Notes under the pieces: generated by a model
The model's database searches: none
Seen by the model: the letters and a program-made list of their open reading frames with translations, nothing else
Told to the model about the DNA's origin: nothing
Shown here: in pieces, positions 52,811-62,113 of the stretch
How positions within the stretch are numbered: position 1 is the first letter of the stretch
Layout: every line of letters starts with the position of its first letter
Program-made: the position numbers and the translations under genes
Source: an uncultured Paracoccaceae bacterium
GTDB lineage: Bacteria; Pseudomonadota; Alphaproteobacteria; Rhodobacterales; Rhodobacteraceae
Direction of reading: 5' to 3'
Assembly: GCA_947498645.1 (NCBI GenBank)
Contig: CANMKS010000001.1
Coordinates: 310,001 to 374,000, forward strand
Length of the DNA: 64,000 bases

Positions 52811-53010
52811 TCTTTGCCACCTTCCCAAAGCCTATTGCTCATGGGTCCATTTTGAATTCATGAAAATCTTATGAACACAACTCTGCCCAATGTATTAACA
52901 AAACCTTAACACCCGCTTCGCCCTGTACCAAAGGACAGGCTCAACCAGAAAACCTTGTGCAAGTGGCACGAATCCGCTTGAAGGCGATGACCAATAGAAG
53001 GCGAAATTGC

Positions 53011-53385
53011 ATGACCACCTGGATTACGATCTGCGACACCTGCAAGCGTGACGGCTGGGAAACCGGCGACATGGTGCAAACCGATGGCGAGCGGATGGCT
53101 GATATGATCGAAACCGCGGCAACCGGGTTGTCCGAGGTGAAAACACGTCGCGTGTCCTGCCTGATGGGCTGCAAGAAGGCCTGCAACATCACAATCCAGG
53201 CGCAGGGCAAGCTGAACTATACTTTGGGTGAATTTGAACCGGTCACTGATGCGGCCTCAGGCATTGTGGCCTATGCCATCGCGCATGCGCAGTCCGAGAC
53301 AGGGCGCGTACCTTACCGCGACTGGCCCGAAGCGATCAAAGGCCATTTCGTCACACGCCACCCGCCGCTGCCAACGGACGAATGA
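53011..53385 (+). CDS. DUF1636 family Cys-rich metal-binding protein
   Basis: 124 residues from ATG 53011 (MTTWITICDTCKRDGW), with a GAAGG stretch upstream. Four or five conserved Cys: C8 and C11 (CDTC), C50, C54 and C58 (CLMGCKKAC), a thioredoxin-like [2Fe-2S] ferredoxin pattern. Function is unproven; DUF1636 genes are frequent beside cobalamin genes. Here it overlaps cobC by 4 bp, which strongly ties it to cobalt or corrinoid metabolism. A related protein lies at 61753-62064. Confidence 0.88.
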   Translation: MTTWITICDTCKRDGWETGDMVQTDGERMADMIETAATGLSEVKTRRVSCLMGCKKACNITIQAQGKLNYTLGEFEPVTDAASGIVAYAIAHAQSETGRVPYRDWPEAIKGHFVTRHPPLPTDE

Positions 53386-54317
53386 CCAAGACACGCGACC
53401 ATGGTGGGGGCATTGACGCCGCAATCGCCCGGTTTGGTGGTGCGCGCGGGGATTGGCTGGACCTGTCCACCGGGATCAACCCGGTCCCCTATCCGATGCC
53501 TGCCATGCCCGCCCATGCGTGGACGGCATTGCCTGACAAGGCCGCATTTGCGCGCCTCTACGCGCTTGCGCACCGGTTCTGGAATGTCCCTGAAGATGCT
53601 GCAATCATTGGCGCCACCGGGGCATCTGCAATCATCGCTGCATTGCCGCGTGTCATCCCGCAAGGCGAGGTTTGCATCCCAGGCCCCACTTACAACGAGC
53701 ATGGCGCAGCTTTTGATGCGGCGAACTGGTGCTTGGGTCAAGACCCAAGCCACATGCTGGTCGCGGTGCACCCCAACAACCCCGATGGGCGCATCTGGCA
53801 AGAGACCGAACTTACCACGCCCTATACCATCATTGACGAAAGCTTTTGTGACATCGCGCCAGAGCAATCCCTGATCCACCTCGCGGCGCGTCCGGGCACG
53901 GTTGTACTGAAGAGCTTTGGCAAATTCTGGGGATTGGCGGGCCTGCGCCTTGGCTTTGCCATCGGTGATCCCGCGATCATCGCGCGGCTGACCGATTTGC
54001 TGGGGCCGTGGCAAGTCTCCGGACCAGCACTTTCCATCGGGGCCGAGGCCTTGGCTGATCCACAATGGGCCGATGACACCCGCGGGAGGCTGGCGCAGGA
54101 GGCTGCGCGGCTTGACGGGCTGCTGACGGCCTCCGGCGCAAAGGTGTTGGGTGGCACGACGCTTTTCCGGCTCTATCAGGTCAAGGACGCCGCAGCTGCC
54201 CATGCTCATCTGGCCGGGCATCATATCCTGTCGCGCACGTTCCCTTATGCGTCCGACTGGTTGCGTTTGGGCCTGCCCGCGCCCGACCGTTGGGCACAGT
54301 TGGAGCGCGCGTTGTGA
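53382..54317 (+). CDS. cobC: CobC, threonine-phosphate decarboxylase-like PLP enzyme
   Basis: 311 residues, fold-type I aminotransferase family. Motifs: HGGGIDAAIARFG, WLDLSTGINPVPYP, IGATGASAIIAAL, VAVHPNNPDGRIW, IIDESFCDI and the PLP lysine in VLKSFGKFWGLAGLRLG. It makes (R)-1-amino-2-propanol phosphate (or supplies the aminopropanol arm) for cobalamin. The ATG overlaps DUF1636 by 4 bp and its stop overlaps cobD by 4 bp. Confidence 0.93.
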   Translation: MTKTRDHGGGIDAAIARFGGARGDWLDLSTGINPVPYPMPAMPAHAWTALPDKAAFARLYALAHRFWNVPEDAAIIGATGASAIIAALPRVIPQGEVCIPGPTYNEHGAAFDAANWCLGQDPSHMLVAVHPNNPDGRIWQETELTTPYTIIDESFCDIAPEQSLIHLAARPGTVVLKSFGKFWGLAGLRLGFAIGDPAIIARLTDLLGPWQVSGPALSIGAEALADPQWADDTRGRLAQEAARLDGLLTASGAKVLGGTTLFRLYQVKDAAAAHAHLAGHHILSRTFPYASDWLRLGLPAPDRWAQLERAL

Positions 54318-55210
54318 TCCTGATTGCAGGGATGTTGCTGGATGCCATCGCCGGAGAGCCGCGCTGGCTGTGGTCGCGTGTGCCGCACCCGGCGGTGCTG
54401 ATGGGGCGGCTGATCAACTGGTGCGACGTCAAATTCAACAAGGGGACACATCAGCAGCTGTTTGGCACAATAACCATCCTGGCGCTTTGCATCGCGGCCT
54501 GGGTCTTTGGCTGGCTGATCGAGGCTTTCCCCGGACCTTTCCTTGATATTCTGGTGCTCGCGATACTGCTCGCGCATCGGTCACTGGTGCAACACGTGCA
54601 GGCCGTGGGGGATGCCTTGCGTCTGTCTTTGGGCGACGGCAAGCACGCCGTTGCAATGATCGTGGGGCGCGATACCCGCAATATGGATGAAACCGCCGTC
54701 GCAAGATCGGCCATCGAAAGTGCGGCTGAAAACCTCTCTGACGGTGTGATCGCGCCATTGTTCTGGTTCGCTGTTGCAGGTGTGCCGGGGCTGTTGATCT
54801 ATAAGGTGGTCAACACCGCCGACAGCATGATCGGATACCGCACGCCCAAGCACGAAGCCTTTGGCTGGGCCGCGGCACGGCTGGATGATCTGCTGAACCT
54901 GATCCCGGCGCGGCTGACGGCCTGCCTGATCTGGGCGGTCACTGGCAGGCCCGACCCCCGCGCCATCCTCCGCGAAGCCCCCTTGCACCGCTCTCCCAAC
55001 GCAGGTTGGCCCGAGGCGGCAATGGCACATGGGCTAAACATCGCACTCAGCGGCCCACGCAGCTATGGCGGCACCACAAAGGATTACCCATTCGTGAATG
55101 CCGATGGCGAAAGGGTACTGACCGCAGATCACATTGATATGGCCGCAGGCACACTTTGGAAAACCTGGGGGCTGACGCTGGTGATCGCCCTGCTGCTGGC
55201 ACTTATCTGA
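54314..55210 (+). CDS. cobD: Adenosylcobinamide-phosphate synthase CobD/CbiB
   Basis: 298 residues from GTG 54314 (ILIAGMLLDAIAGEPRWLW after the initiator), a 4-bp overlap with cobC; a TTG at 54290 is less likely. Polytopic membrane protein with VPHPAVLMGRLI, VGRDTRNMDETAVARSAIESAAENLSDGVIAP (given as a region) and VVNTADSMIGYRTPKHEAFGWAAARLDD, the family signature. It joins aminopropanol (phosphate) to adenosylcobyric acid at the inner membrane. Last gene of the DUF1636-cobC-cobD operon. Confidence 0.95.
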   Translation: MILIAGMLLDAIAGEPRWLWSRVPHPAVLMGRLINWCDVKFNKGTHQQLFGTITILALCIAAWVFGWLIEAFPGPFLDILVLAILLAHRSLVQHVQAVGDALRLSLGDGKHAVAMIVGRDTRNMDETAVARSAIESAAENLSDGVIAPLFWFAVAGVPGLLIYKVVNTADSMIGYRTPKHEAFGWAAARLDDLLNLIPARLTACLIWAVTGRPDPRAILREAPLHRSPNAGWPEAAMAHGLNIALSGPRSYGGTTKDYPFVNADGERVLTADHIDMAAGTLWKTWGLTLVIALLLALI

Positions 55211-55298
55211 ACGGCGGTTTTCGCCGCGCGCCCAGATGCCGCCTTGCGCCGCACCACAGCGCTGCTACCTTCGCGTCAAAGCCAGAATGGAGCCTTTC

Positions 55299-56465
55299 AT
55301 GCGCACAGCAGCACTCGCCCTCACTTTGATCGCCAGCACGGCCAACGCCCAAACCTGCGGCGGCCCCGTCAACACCTTCATCGAAGGGGTCAAAGCCGAG
55401 GCACAAGCCGCAGGCATCCCCGCCGCCACGGCGGATGCGTTTTTCCAGGGCGCGCGGATCGAACAATCCGTGCTGAACGCGGACCGCGCGCAGGGCGTTT
55501 TCCAGAAAGACTTTATCAGCTTCTCGCGCGCATTGATCAGCCAGAACCGGATCGACAACGGGCGGATCTATGGCCAGCGTTTCGACAGCACGTTTGACAC
55601 GATCGAGGCCCGGTTTGGCATCCCGCGCGGTGTACTATTGGCATTCTGGGCATTTGAAACGGACTATGGCCAGGTGCAAGGCAGCTTTAACACGCGCAAT
55701 GCCTTGCTTACCCTTGCGCATGATTGCCGCAGGCCAGAGCTGTTCCGCCCGCAGCTGATCGCCGCGATTGAGCTTTACCGGCGCGGCGGCATGAACCCGG
55801 CCACGACCACAGGGGCTTGGGCGGGTGAGATCGGTCAATTGCAGAAACTCCCACGCGAGATTGTCCGCCAGGGCATGGATGGTGATGGCGACGGTGTTGT
55901 TGATCTCAAAGGCTCATCGCCCGACGCGCTTATGACCGGGGCCAATGTGCTGTCCTCGCTGGGGTGGCGCGCGAATGAACCCTGGTTGCAGGAAATCAAC
56001 GTGCCCGCAAACCTTGACTGGTCGCTGACCGGTCTGAACCACAAGATGAGCGTGGCTGACTGGGCGGCACGCGGTGTCACTGCCCGGCAAGGATCGTTGG
56101 GCCCATCAAACCTGCCGGCCTCGATCTTGCTGCCCATGGGGCGCAACGGGCCGGCCTTCCTCGCCTATCCGAATTTCGAGGTTTATTTCGACTGGAACAA
56201 AAGCTTTGTCTATGTGACCACCGCCGCCTATTTCGCCACGCGGCTGGGCGGTGCGCAGGTCTATGATGCAGGCAATCCAACACCGCCATTGTCCGGCCCA
56301 CAAATGCAGCAACTGCAACAAAAACTGACAGCGCGCGGCCACGACGTTGGCGGGATTGACGGAATTCTGGGTGCCATGACCCGCGCCGCCGTACAGGCCG
56401 AGCAGGCCCGTCTGGGCATGCCTGCGGATGCCTGGCCAACACTGGACCTGCTGAACCGGCTGTGA
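55299..56465 (+). CDS. Lytic murein transglycosylase, MltB/SltB3-type with peptidoglycan-binding domain
   Basis: 388 residues from ATG 55299 (MRTAALALTLIASTANAQT, signal peptide); the ORF extension to 55236 is not preferred. Catalytic Glu120 in AFWAFETDYG. Family segments: TRNALLTLAHDCRRPELF, GAWAGEIGQLQKLP, and DGDGDGVVDLKGSSPDALMTGANVL. A C-terminal PG_binding_1 repeat spans about 330-388 (LQQKLTARGHDVGGIDGILGAMTRAAV). It cleaves glycan strands with 1,6-anhydro ends in the periplasm. Confidence 0.93.
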   Translation: MRTAALALTLIASTANAQTCGGPVNTFIEGVKAEAQAAGIPAATADAFFQGARIEQSVLNADRAQGVFQKDFISFSRALISQNRIDNGRIYGQRFDSTFDTIEARFGIPRGVLLAFWAFETDYGQVQGSFNTRNALLTLAHDCRRPELFRPQLIAAIELYRRGGMNPATTTGAWAGEIGQLQKLPREIVRQGMDGDGDGVVDLKGSSPDALMTGANVLSSLGWRANEPWLQEINVPANLDWSLTGLNHKMSVADWAARGVTARQGSLGPSNLPASILLPMGRNGPAFLAYPNFEVYFDWNKSFVYVTTAAYFATRLGGAQVYDAGNPTPPLSGPQMQQLQQKLTARGHDVGGIDGILGAMTRAAVQAEQARLGMPADAWPTLDLLNRL

Positions 56466-56842
56466 TCCGCCCGCAATATCACTTTCGCAATGTGGATGGG
56501 CATATCCACATCTGGGACGTGCGCAAATTGGCCGCAGCCGCCGCAAAGCTGCCGGTGAGCCACCACCCGCTTTCGGCTATCGGCGAAATCCACGAACCCT
56601 ATTGGTTCAGTGATGATGCACCAACCTGCGCACGCATAATGGTCCATGCTGCCCAGGTTGACGCCGCCGACCTGCGCTATCCAATTATTCTGTGCGCCGA
56701 TGGCCGTGTCATGGATGGGATGCACCGGGTCATGAAAGCTCATGGGCTAGGACACGCCACCATCAAGGCCCACCAATTGGCAATAACGCCACCGCCAGAC
56801 TTTATCGATGTGGCAGCAGATGGACTCTCTTATGAAGGCTAG
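56462..56842 (+). CDS. Small ParB/sulfiredoxin-like-fold protein, unknown
   Basis: 126 residues, GTG start overlapping the transglycosylase stop. The segment IILCADGRVMDGMHRVMKAHGLGHATIKAHQL (given as a region, about 75-107) resembles the nucleotide-binding core of ParB/Srx-like proteins (DGxHR). No DNA-binding domain follows. The function is not known. Its tight coupling to a cell-wall enzyme may be incidental. The 99-bp gap after it shows nothing I recognise. Confidence 0.7.
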   Translation: MIRPQYHFRNVDGHIHIWDVRKLAAAAAKLPVSHHPLSAIGEIHEPYWFSDDAPTCARIMVHAAQVDAADLRYPIILCADGRVMDGMHRVMKAHGLGHATIKAHQLAITPPPDFIDVAADGLSYEG

Positions 56843-56941
56843 ATCATGTTGCGCTGAAAATGCGAAACACTTCTCTAGGACTGTCCAATTTGCAACTTCA
56901 GTCGCCATTTTACTCGAGCGGAAATGACGACGATCCCGCCC

Positions 56942-59900
56942 CTAGGCCACCATGGACGCGGCTTTTTTCAGATCAACGGAGACGAGCTGCGACACACCCT
57001 GTTCACCCATGGTCACCCCAAACAGACGGTCCATCCGGCTCATCGTGACGGCATGGTGGGTGATGATCAGAAAACGGGTGTCGGTCCGGCGGCACATCTC
57101 GTCCAGCAGATCGCAGAAGCGGTTGACGTTGGCGTCGTCCAGCGGCGCGTCAACCTCGTCCAGCACGCAGATTGGGGCGGGGTTGGCAAGAAACACCGCA
57201 AAGATGAGCGCCAGCGCCGTCAGCGTCTGCTCACCACCTGACAACAGCGACAGCGTGCTCAGCTTCTTGCCTGGTGGTTGGCACATAATTTCCAGACCGG
57301 CCTCGAGCGGATCATCGGATTCCACCAACACCAACTTGGCCTCACCGCCACCAAACAGGTGGGTAAAGAGCAACCCGAAGTTTTCGTTCACCTGTTCAAA
57401 AGCCGTCAGAAGACGTTCGCGGCCTTCCTTGTTCAGGCTCGCGATACCGGAACGCAAGGCGGCAATCGCAGCCTCCAGATCGGTCTTTTCACTGACCAGC
57501 CCATCATGTTCGGTCTGCACCTCTTTGGCATCTTCTTCGGCACGCAGGTTGACCGCGCCAAGGCTGTCGCGCTGGCGTTTCAACGCATTGACCTGCCCCT
57601 CGACAACCTCGGCGGCGGGCATCTGGTCCACGTCGGTTTCCAAAGTTTCCAACAGCTTTTGCGGCGTAACTTCCTGCGCCTCCATGATCCGCTCTGCGGC
57701 ATAGGCGACGGTTTCACGGGCGGCATCTGACCGCGCCTCTGACCGCGCGCGCGCCTCGCGCGCTTCGGAGGCTTCACGCTCGGCATCACGTTCGGCATGC
57801 CCGGCGTCGCGCAGCGCAGTATCAGCTTCGGCCAGCTTGTCGGCACTGGCCTTGCGCCGGGTTTCGGCCTCGTCAATCGCATCCGCCAGCTCAGAGCGTT
57901 TCGCGGCAATCTCTTCGGGGGCCGCGGTTGCTTCGGCCAATTCCTCTTCGGATGCTTGCTTGCGTTCAGCCAATTCCGCCGTGCGCTTGTTGGCTGTTTC
58001 CAACCGGTGCTTCCAGCCGCTAATTTCCTTGGTGATTTCCTGACTGCGTTTCAGACGCGCCTCGCCCTCGCGGCGCACTTCGTCATGGGCAGAGCGGTGC
58101 GACATCATCGTGATCCGCGCGGCTTCCACTGTCATCTTGACGTCTTCGACCGACGCGCGGGCGGTATCCAAATCGCCCAAATCACCGGCTGCTTTCTCTG
58201 CCTCAGCCAACGCGCGGCGGGCGTTCACCGCCTCTTCCTCATGGCGTTTCATGGCCAGCCCAAGGCTTTCCAGCTTGCCTTGGCTCAGGTTGCGATCGGC
58301 CTCGGCACGGCTTGCGGCCCGGTTGGCATCTGCCACAGCACGATCCGCGTCGCGGCGGGCTTGACGCGCGGCCTGGTCAGCCTCGGTCTGTTCGCGCAAA
58401 AGCGTTGTCAGCGTGACATGCGCCTGCTCAGCGCCCTGGGCAGTCGCAGCCGCCTCTTCCAGATCGCGCTTGAGTTCGGTCAGGCGGTTAAGCTGCTGCA
58501 ACCGCAGTGCTGCCGCTGATGGCGCATCCTCGGCACCTGCGCGGAACCCGTCCCAGCGCCACAGATCACCCTCAACCGAAACAAGCCTTTGACCCGGCTT
58601 CAGATCAGCCTGCAATCGCGGACCATCAGCGACGTCAACCAGCCCAACCTGACTCATCCGGCGCGCGAGGACCTCTGGCACGGTCACATAATTGGTCAGC
58701 GCGTTCACGCCATCAGGCAAGGTCTGCGGTGCGGCGTAACCGGGCAACAGAGCCCAGCCGGATTTCGCACCCGCATCCACTTCTGGGGCGCGCAGATCAT
58801 CTGCCAATGCCGCCCCAAGCGCCTTTTCATAGCCGCCCTGAACCCGCAAAAGATCAAGAACCTGACCGCCTTCTGCTGTATCGCGCTCGACCAGCTTGGC
58901 CAAGGCAGCAACCTCTGCGCGCAGGGCGTTGGCCTCACCTTCGGCCTCGGATCGCAGCGCGCGTGCATCACTTTCGCGGGTCTGTGTTTCAGCGCGCGCT
59001 GTTTCGGCGGCCGTCAGCGCCTGATCGGCGGCTTCGGCGGCCGCCACCGCCGCTTTCTCAGCCTCGCCTGCGGTGGCAAAATCAGCCTCTGCCTTGGCCA
59101 ATGCGGCAGCAGCCTCTGCCATTGCAGTCTTGGCGCGGGCAGCCTCGGCCTCGCTCTTTTCCAGTGTCGTCCGGTTGTCGTCCAGCAAGCGTTGCGCCGA
59201 CTGATGCCGGGCCGCCAGCCGCGCCACATCTTCGGTCAGTTGTGCCAGATCATCTTCGCGCTGTTGCAGGATACCGGCGGCGTCACGGGCCGCTGCCTGC
59301 GCTTCTTCCAAACGCACGTCGTGGCCCTTGCCCGCTTTTTCGATCTCGCGTGCTTCCCATTCAAGCCGTTCGATCGTTTCGCCCGCGTCCTTGTTCAGCC
59401 CGCTTTCGCGGTCCATGTCGCGAGTCAGCTGGTCAATACGGGCGCGCAGCGTTTCGATCATTTCGCGGGCACGCTGCTCTTGATCGGTGAGTGTGTCGCG
59501 TTGCACTTGCAGGCGTTGCAGGACGGCTGCTGCAATCGCCTCCTCCTCACGCAAAGATGGCAAAACCTCTTCGGCCTTGGCACGTGCCTTGGCAGCCTCG
59601 CGCGCAGCTTTCTCTGCTTGGGCCGCGACTGTCGTGCGTTCGCGCAATTGGTCAGCAGCCGCCAGCAAAGCCTCATCCGCTTCTTTCCAGCGACGGAACA
59701 ACAACATACCTTCCGCACGGCGCAATTTGTCGCCAATCTCGCGGTAGCGCGCCGCCTGTTTGGCCTGACGGGCCAACTGCCCCAGTTGCGCTGCAAGCTG
59801 TTCGATCACGTCATCAACGCGCGTCAGGTTTGTTTCCGCGCCTCTCAGCTTTAACTCGGCCTCATGACGGCGTTGATACAAGCCGGAAATGCCCGCGGCT

Positions 59901-60397
59901 TCTTCCAGAATGCGCCGCCGCGATTTTGGCTTGGCGTTGATCAGTTCGGAAATCTGACCCTGACGCACCAGCGCCGGAGAATGCGCACCAGTTGATGCAT
60001 CGGCAAAAAGCATCTGCACGTCACGCGCCCGGACATCCTTGACCCCAACCTTATAAGCAGAGCCCGCATCACGGGTGATCCGCCGAATAATCTCAAGGTT
60101 GTCATTGTCGTTGAATGCTGCCGGCGCCAGCCGTTCACCGTTGTCGATGACCAGCGACACCTCGGCAAAATTCCGGGCGGGTCGCGTCGCGGCCCCGGCA
60201 AAGATCACATCTTCCATGCCCCCGCCGCGCATCGCGGTCGGTCGGTTTTCACCCATGACCCAGCGCAACGCCTCAAGCAGGTTGGACTTGCCGCAACCGT
60301 TCGGACCCACTACACCTGTCAGCCCGTCCGCGATGATCAGATCAGTCGGGTCTACAAAGCTTTTGAAGCCGTTCAGTCTCAGTTTGCTAAAGCGCAA
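56942..60397 (-). CDS. smc: Chromosome segregation protein SMC
   Basis: 1151 residues if started at TTG 60397 (RFSKLRLNGFKSFVDPTDL after the initiator), which matches the usual SMC N-terminus; an ATG at 60436 would add 13 residues. Walker A GPNGCGKSN, two long coiled coils (about 160-490 and 660-980) around a hinge (about 500-650) with SLEGDLWRWDG-like sequence, signature LSGGEQTLTALAL and Walker B VLDEVDAPLDDANV. It organises and segregates the chromosome with ScpA/ScpB. Alone on the reverse strand. Confidence 0.95.
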   Translation of the reverse strand: MRFSKLRLNGFKSFVDPTDLIIADGLTGVVGPNGCGKSNLLEALRWVMGENRPTAMRGGGMEDVIFAGAATRPARNFAEVSLVIDNGERLAPAAFNDNDNLEIIRRITRDAGSAYKVGVKDVRARDVQMLFADASTGAHSPALVRQGQISELINAKPKSRRRILEEAAGISGLYQRRHEAELKLRGAETNLTRVDDVIEQLAAQLGQLARQAKQAARYREIGDKLRRAEGMLLFRRWKEADEALLAAADQLRERTTVAAQAEKAAREAAKARAKAEEVLPSLREEEAIAAAVLQRLQVQRDTLTDQEQRAREMIETLRARIDQLTRDMDRESGLNKDAGETIERLEWEAREIEKAGKGHDVRLEEAQAAARDAAGILQQREDDLAQLTEDVARLAARHQSAQRLLDDNRTTLEKSEAEAARAKTAMAEAAAALAKAEADFATAGEAEKAAVAAAEAADQALTAAETARAETQTRESDARALRSEAEGEANALRAEVAALAKLVERDTAEGGQVLDLLRVQGGYEKALGAALADDLRAPEVDAGAKSGWALLPGYAAPQTLPDGVNALTNYVTVPEVLARRMSQVGLVDVADGPRLQADLKPGQRLVSVEGDLWRWDGFRAGAEDAPSAAALRLQQLNRLTELKRDLEEAAATAQGAEQAHVTLTTLLREQTEADQAARQARRDADRAVADANRAASRAEADRNLSQGKLESLGLAMKRHEEEAVNARRALAEAEKAAGDLGDLDTARASVEDVKMTVEAARITMMSHRSAHDEVRREGEARLKRSQEITKEISGWKHRLETANKRTAELAERKQASEEELAEATAAPEEIAAKRSELADAIDEAETRRKASADKLAEADTALRDAGHAERDAEREASEAREARARSEARSDAARETVAYAAERIMEAQEVTPQKLLETLETDVDQMPAAEVVEGQVNALKRQRDSLGAVNLRAEEDAKEVQTEHDGLVSEKTDLEAAIAALRSGIASLNKEGRERLLTAFEQVNENFGLLFTHLFGGGEAKLVLVESDDPLEAGLEIMCQPPGKKLSTLSLLSGGEQTLTALALIFAVFLANPAPICVLDEVDAPLDDANVNRFCDLLDEMCRRTDTRFLIITHHAVTMSRMDRLFGVTMGEQGVSQLVSVDLKKAASMVA

Positions 60398-60645
60398 TGA
60401 TTCTTGCCTGCGTGATTCCTCAAGAAGCAAAATCATCGCGCCCCCTCAGGCCGCGAGTCAACGGTGAAGACCCTGTATCTGCCATGATCCGCCGGGTTAT
60501 CCACAAGATATTGCGTATTTTGGCCGATACGGCACCGCAATCTTGGTACAATCCGGGCATATCGAAACGCCGCGCGGCGTCATCTGCGTTGAAAACGTCG
60601 GTTTCCAGCTTGACGCCTTGGGCGCAAAAGGCGCACAACAAGCAG

Positions 60646-60836
60646 GCACGGTTCCCCGCACGACGCCAAGCGTCAGGGGATCAAATGGGAATGTGGACGG
60701 GCCGATCCGTATCGGAGGCCCAATGCCACAGCCGCCCCCGCGACTGTATGCGGAGAGTGCTTTGCGACAACGCCACTGGGGTTTCACCCTGGGAAGGCAG
60801 CAAAGTGCATCGACCCGCAAGCCAGGAGACCAGCCG
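60646..60836 (+). promoter_or_regulatory. Cobalamin (AdoCbl-type) riboswitch controlling cbtBA
   Basis: Conserved blocks in order: GGTTCCCCGC (60650-60659), GGGAATGTGGAC near 60688, CCGCCCCCGCGACTGT near 60732, the B12-box GCCACTG (60772-60778), GGGAAGGC near 60791, and GCAAGCCAGGAGACC (60817-60831). It ends about 55 nt before the cbtB start. On binding adenosylcobalamin it should reduce expression of the cobalt transporter genes. Upstream, 60437-60645 holds no gene I can support. Confidence 0.93.
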
Positions 60837-60886
60837 CGCGCGAAAAGTAACCAAGCCGTCGGGGATGACGGCAGAGGAGCAAGATT

Positions 60887-61054
60887 ATGACAACCAAGAC
60901 AATCACCCGCGCACAGGACAACACACTGTTGTCCATCGGATTCGCCGCCATGCTGGGTTTTGCCCTGCTGTTCGTCGCAGGCTATGCACAGGCCGCCATT
61001 CTGCACGACGCGGCCCACGACCAGCGCCATGCAATGGCCTTTCCCTGCCACTAA
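60887..61054 (+). CDS. cbtB: CbtB, cobalt transporter small subunit
   Basis: 55 residues. Strong GAGGAG Shine-Dalgarno 7 bp upstream of ATG 60887. One transmembrane helix (SIGFAAMLGFALLFVAGYAQAA, about 16-37) and a short His-rich C-terminal tail (ILHDAAHDQRHAMAFPCH) with four His, the signature of CbtB. It lies between a cobalamin riboswitch and cbtA, which confirms the assignment. It probably captures Co2+ in the periplasm for CbtA. Confidence 0.93.
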   Translation: MTTKTITRAQDNTLLSIGFAAMLGFALLFVAGYAQAAILHDAAHDQRHAMAFPCH

Positions 61055-61075
61055 GGGCAGCGGCGGACACACAAT

Positions 61076-61756
61076 ATGATAGCTAGATTGCTGACCAGCG
61101 GCGTGCTCGCTGGTGCAATGGCGGGTCTCTTGGCCGCGCTGTTGCAATTTTATTTTGTCATTCCCGTCCTGCTGGAAGGCGAACTGTTCGAGACCGGCGC
61201 GATGGTTCATTTCGCGGATAACGGATCTCCGCAGTCGGATCGGACAGATGTCGGGCTGAGCGGGGAATTTGGGCGCCACGCCCTGACCGTTGGCTTTAAC
61301 ATGCTGGGCTATGCGGGCTTTGGTCTGTTGCTGGTCGCGTTGATGGCCCTGGCCGAGCAGCGAGGGCTGGCAGACATCTCACCGCGCCAGGGTCTGATCT
61401 GGGGTCTTGCGGGTTTCATCGCTGTTCAGCTTGCTCCGGCAATCGGACTGCCGCCGGAATTGCCGGGCACCGTCGGGGCAGAGATCGGACCGCGCCAATC
61501 CTGGTGGATGGCCACGATCATTTCTTCCGCGATCGGCCTGTGGTGTCTGGCCTTTGTCAAAAGTCCGCTGGCGCTGATCGGGGTGGCGTTTTTGCTGGCA
61601 CCGCATGTCATCGGCGCGCCGCATCTGGATGCTTACTGGGGGGTCGCCCCGCCGGAACTGGCAGCAGAGTTTGCCACGTTGAGCCTCGGGGCCGCTGCCG
61701 CCGGTTGGACCATCCTTGGCTTTGCCGCCGCATGGCTATGGTCGCGCGGGGGCTAG
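61076..61756 (+). CDS. cbtA: CbtA, cobalt transporter membrane subunit
   Basis: 226 residues with about six hydrophobic helices. Begins MIARLLTSGVLAGAMAGLLAA; conserved CbtA regions GLIWGLAGFIAVQLAPAIGLPPELPG, RQSWWMATIISSAIGLWCLAF and LAPHVIGAPHLD (given in parts). Inner-membrane cobalt uptake, riboswitch-controlled with cbtB. 21 bp after cbtB. The 3' end overlaps the convergent DUF1636-like gene by 4 bp. Confidence 0.94.
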   Translation: MIARLLTSGVLAGAMAGLLAALLQFYFVIPVLLEGELFETGAMVHFADNGSPQSDRTDVGLSGEFGRHALTVGFNMLGYAGFGLLLVALMALAEQRGLADISPRQGLIWGLAGFIAVQLAPAIGLPPELPGTVGAEIGPRQSWWMATIISSAIGLWCLAFVKSPLALIGVAFLLAPHVIGAPHLDAYWGVAPPELAAEFATLSLGAAAAGWTILGFAAAWLWSRGG

Positions 61757-62064
61757 GCTGGCACACGCCCAATCAGACAATGACGCAACTGCGGGATAGA
61801 CCGCGCGTCTGTGATGTCGCCATCAGCGGCGGCATCATAAAGGGCCGCCAGCGCGCTGACCTCCGCCGCCATGGCGGGGGTGACATTGCCAAAAAGATAG
61901 GCCCATTTTCCGGCGGCCCGCAGGCTGACCGTGGCAGGCTGGTCGCAGACATTCATGCATGCAACTGTCTGCGCCTGATCGCCCAGGGCCGCCGCAAGCG
62001 CGGCACCACCTTCGCAGCCAATGCAGACCGTCACAGGGGGGCTGGTTTTTTGGTCCATCTTCAT
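61753..62064 (-). CDS. DUF1636-like Cys-rich protein, second copy
   Basis: 103 residues. Cys pairs C14-x-x-C17 (VCIGCEGG) and C36-x3-C40 (ACMNVCDQP) match the DUF1636/[2Fe-2S] ferredoxin-like pattern. The following WAYLFGNV...MAAEVSALAALY region parallels the LNYTLGEFEPVTDAASGIVAY part of the copy at 53011. It is convergent with cbtA and divergent from the small gene and cobW, so both copies sit next to cobalt genes. Function unproven. Confidence 0.8.
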   Translation of the reverse strand: MKMDQKTSPPVTVCIGCEGGAALAAALGDQAQTVACMNVCDQPATVSLRAAGKWAYLFGNVTPAMAAEVSALAALYDAAADGDITDARSIPQLRHCLIGRVPA

Positions 62065-62113
62065 ACCTCAGACGTACCCTCAACGGGACGCAAACAAAAG
62101 CAGGAGAATTTCG

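Noticed and set aside
60497-61279. 260-codon reverse ORF across the riboswitch and cbtBA
   Set aside because: It lies opposite a clear cobalamin riboswitch and cbtB/cbtA and shows no domain.
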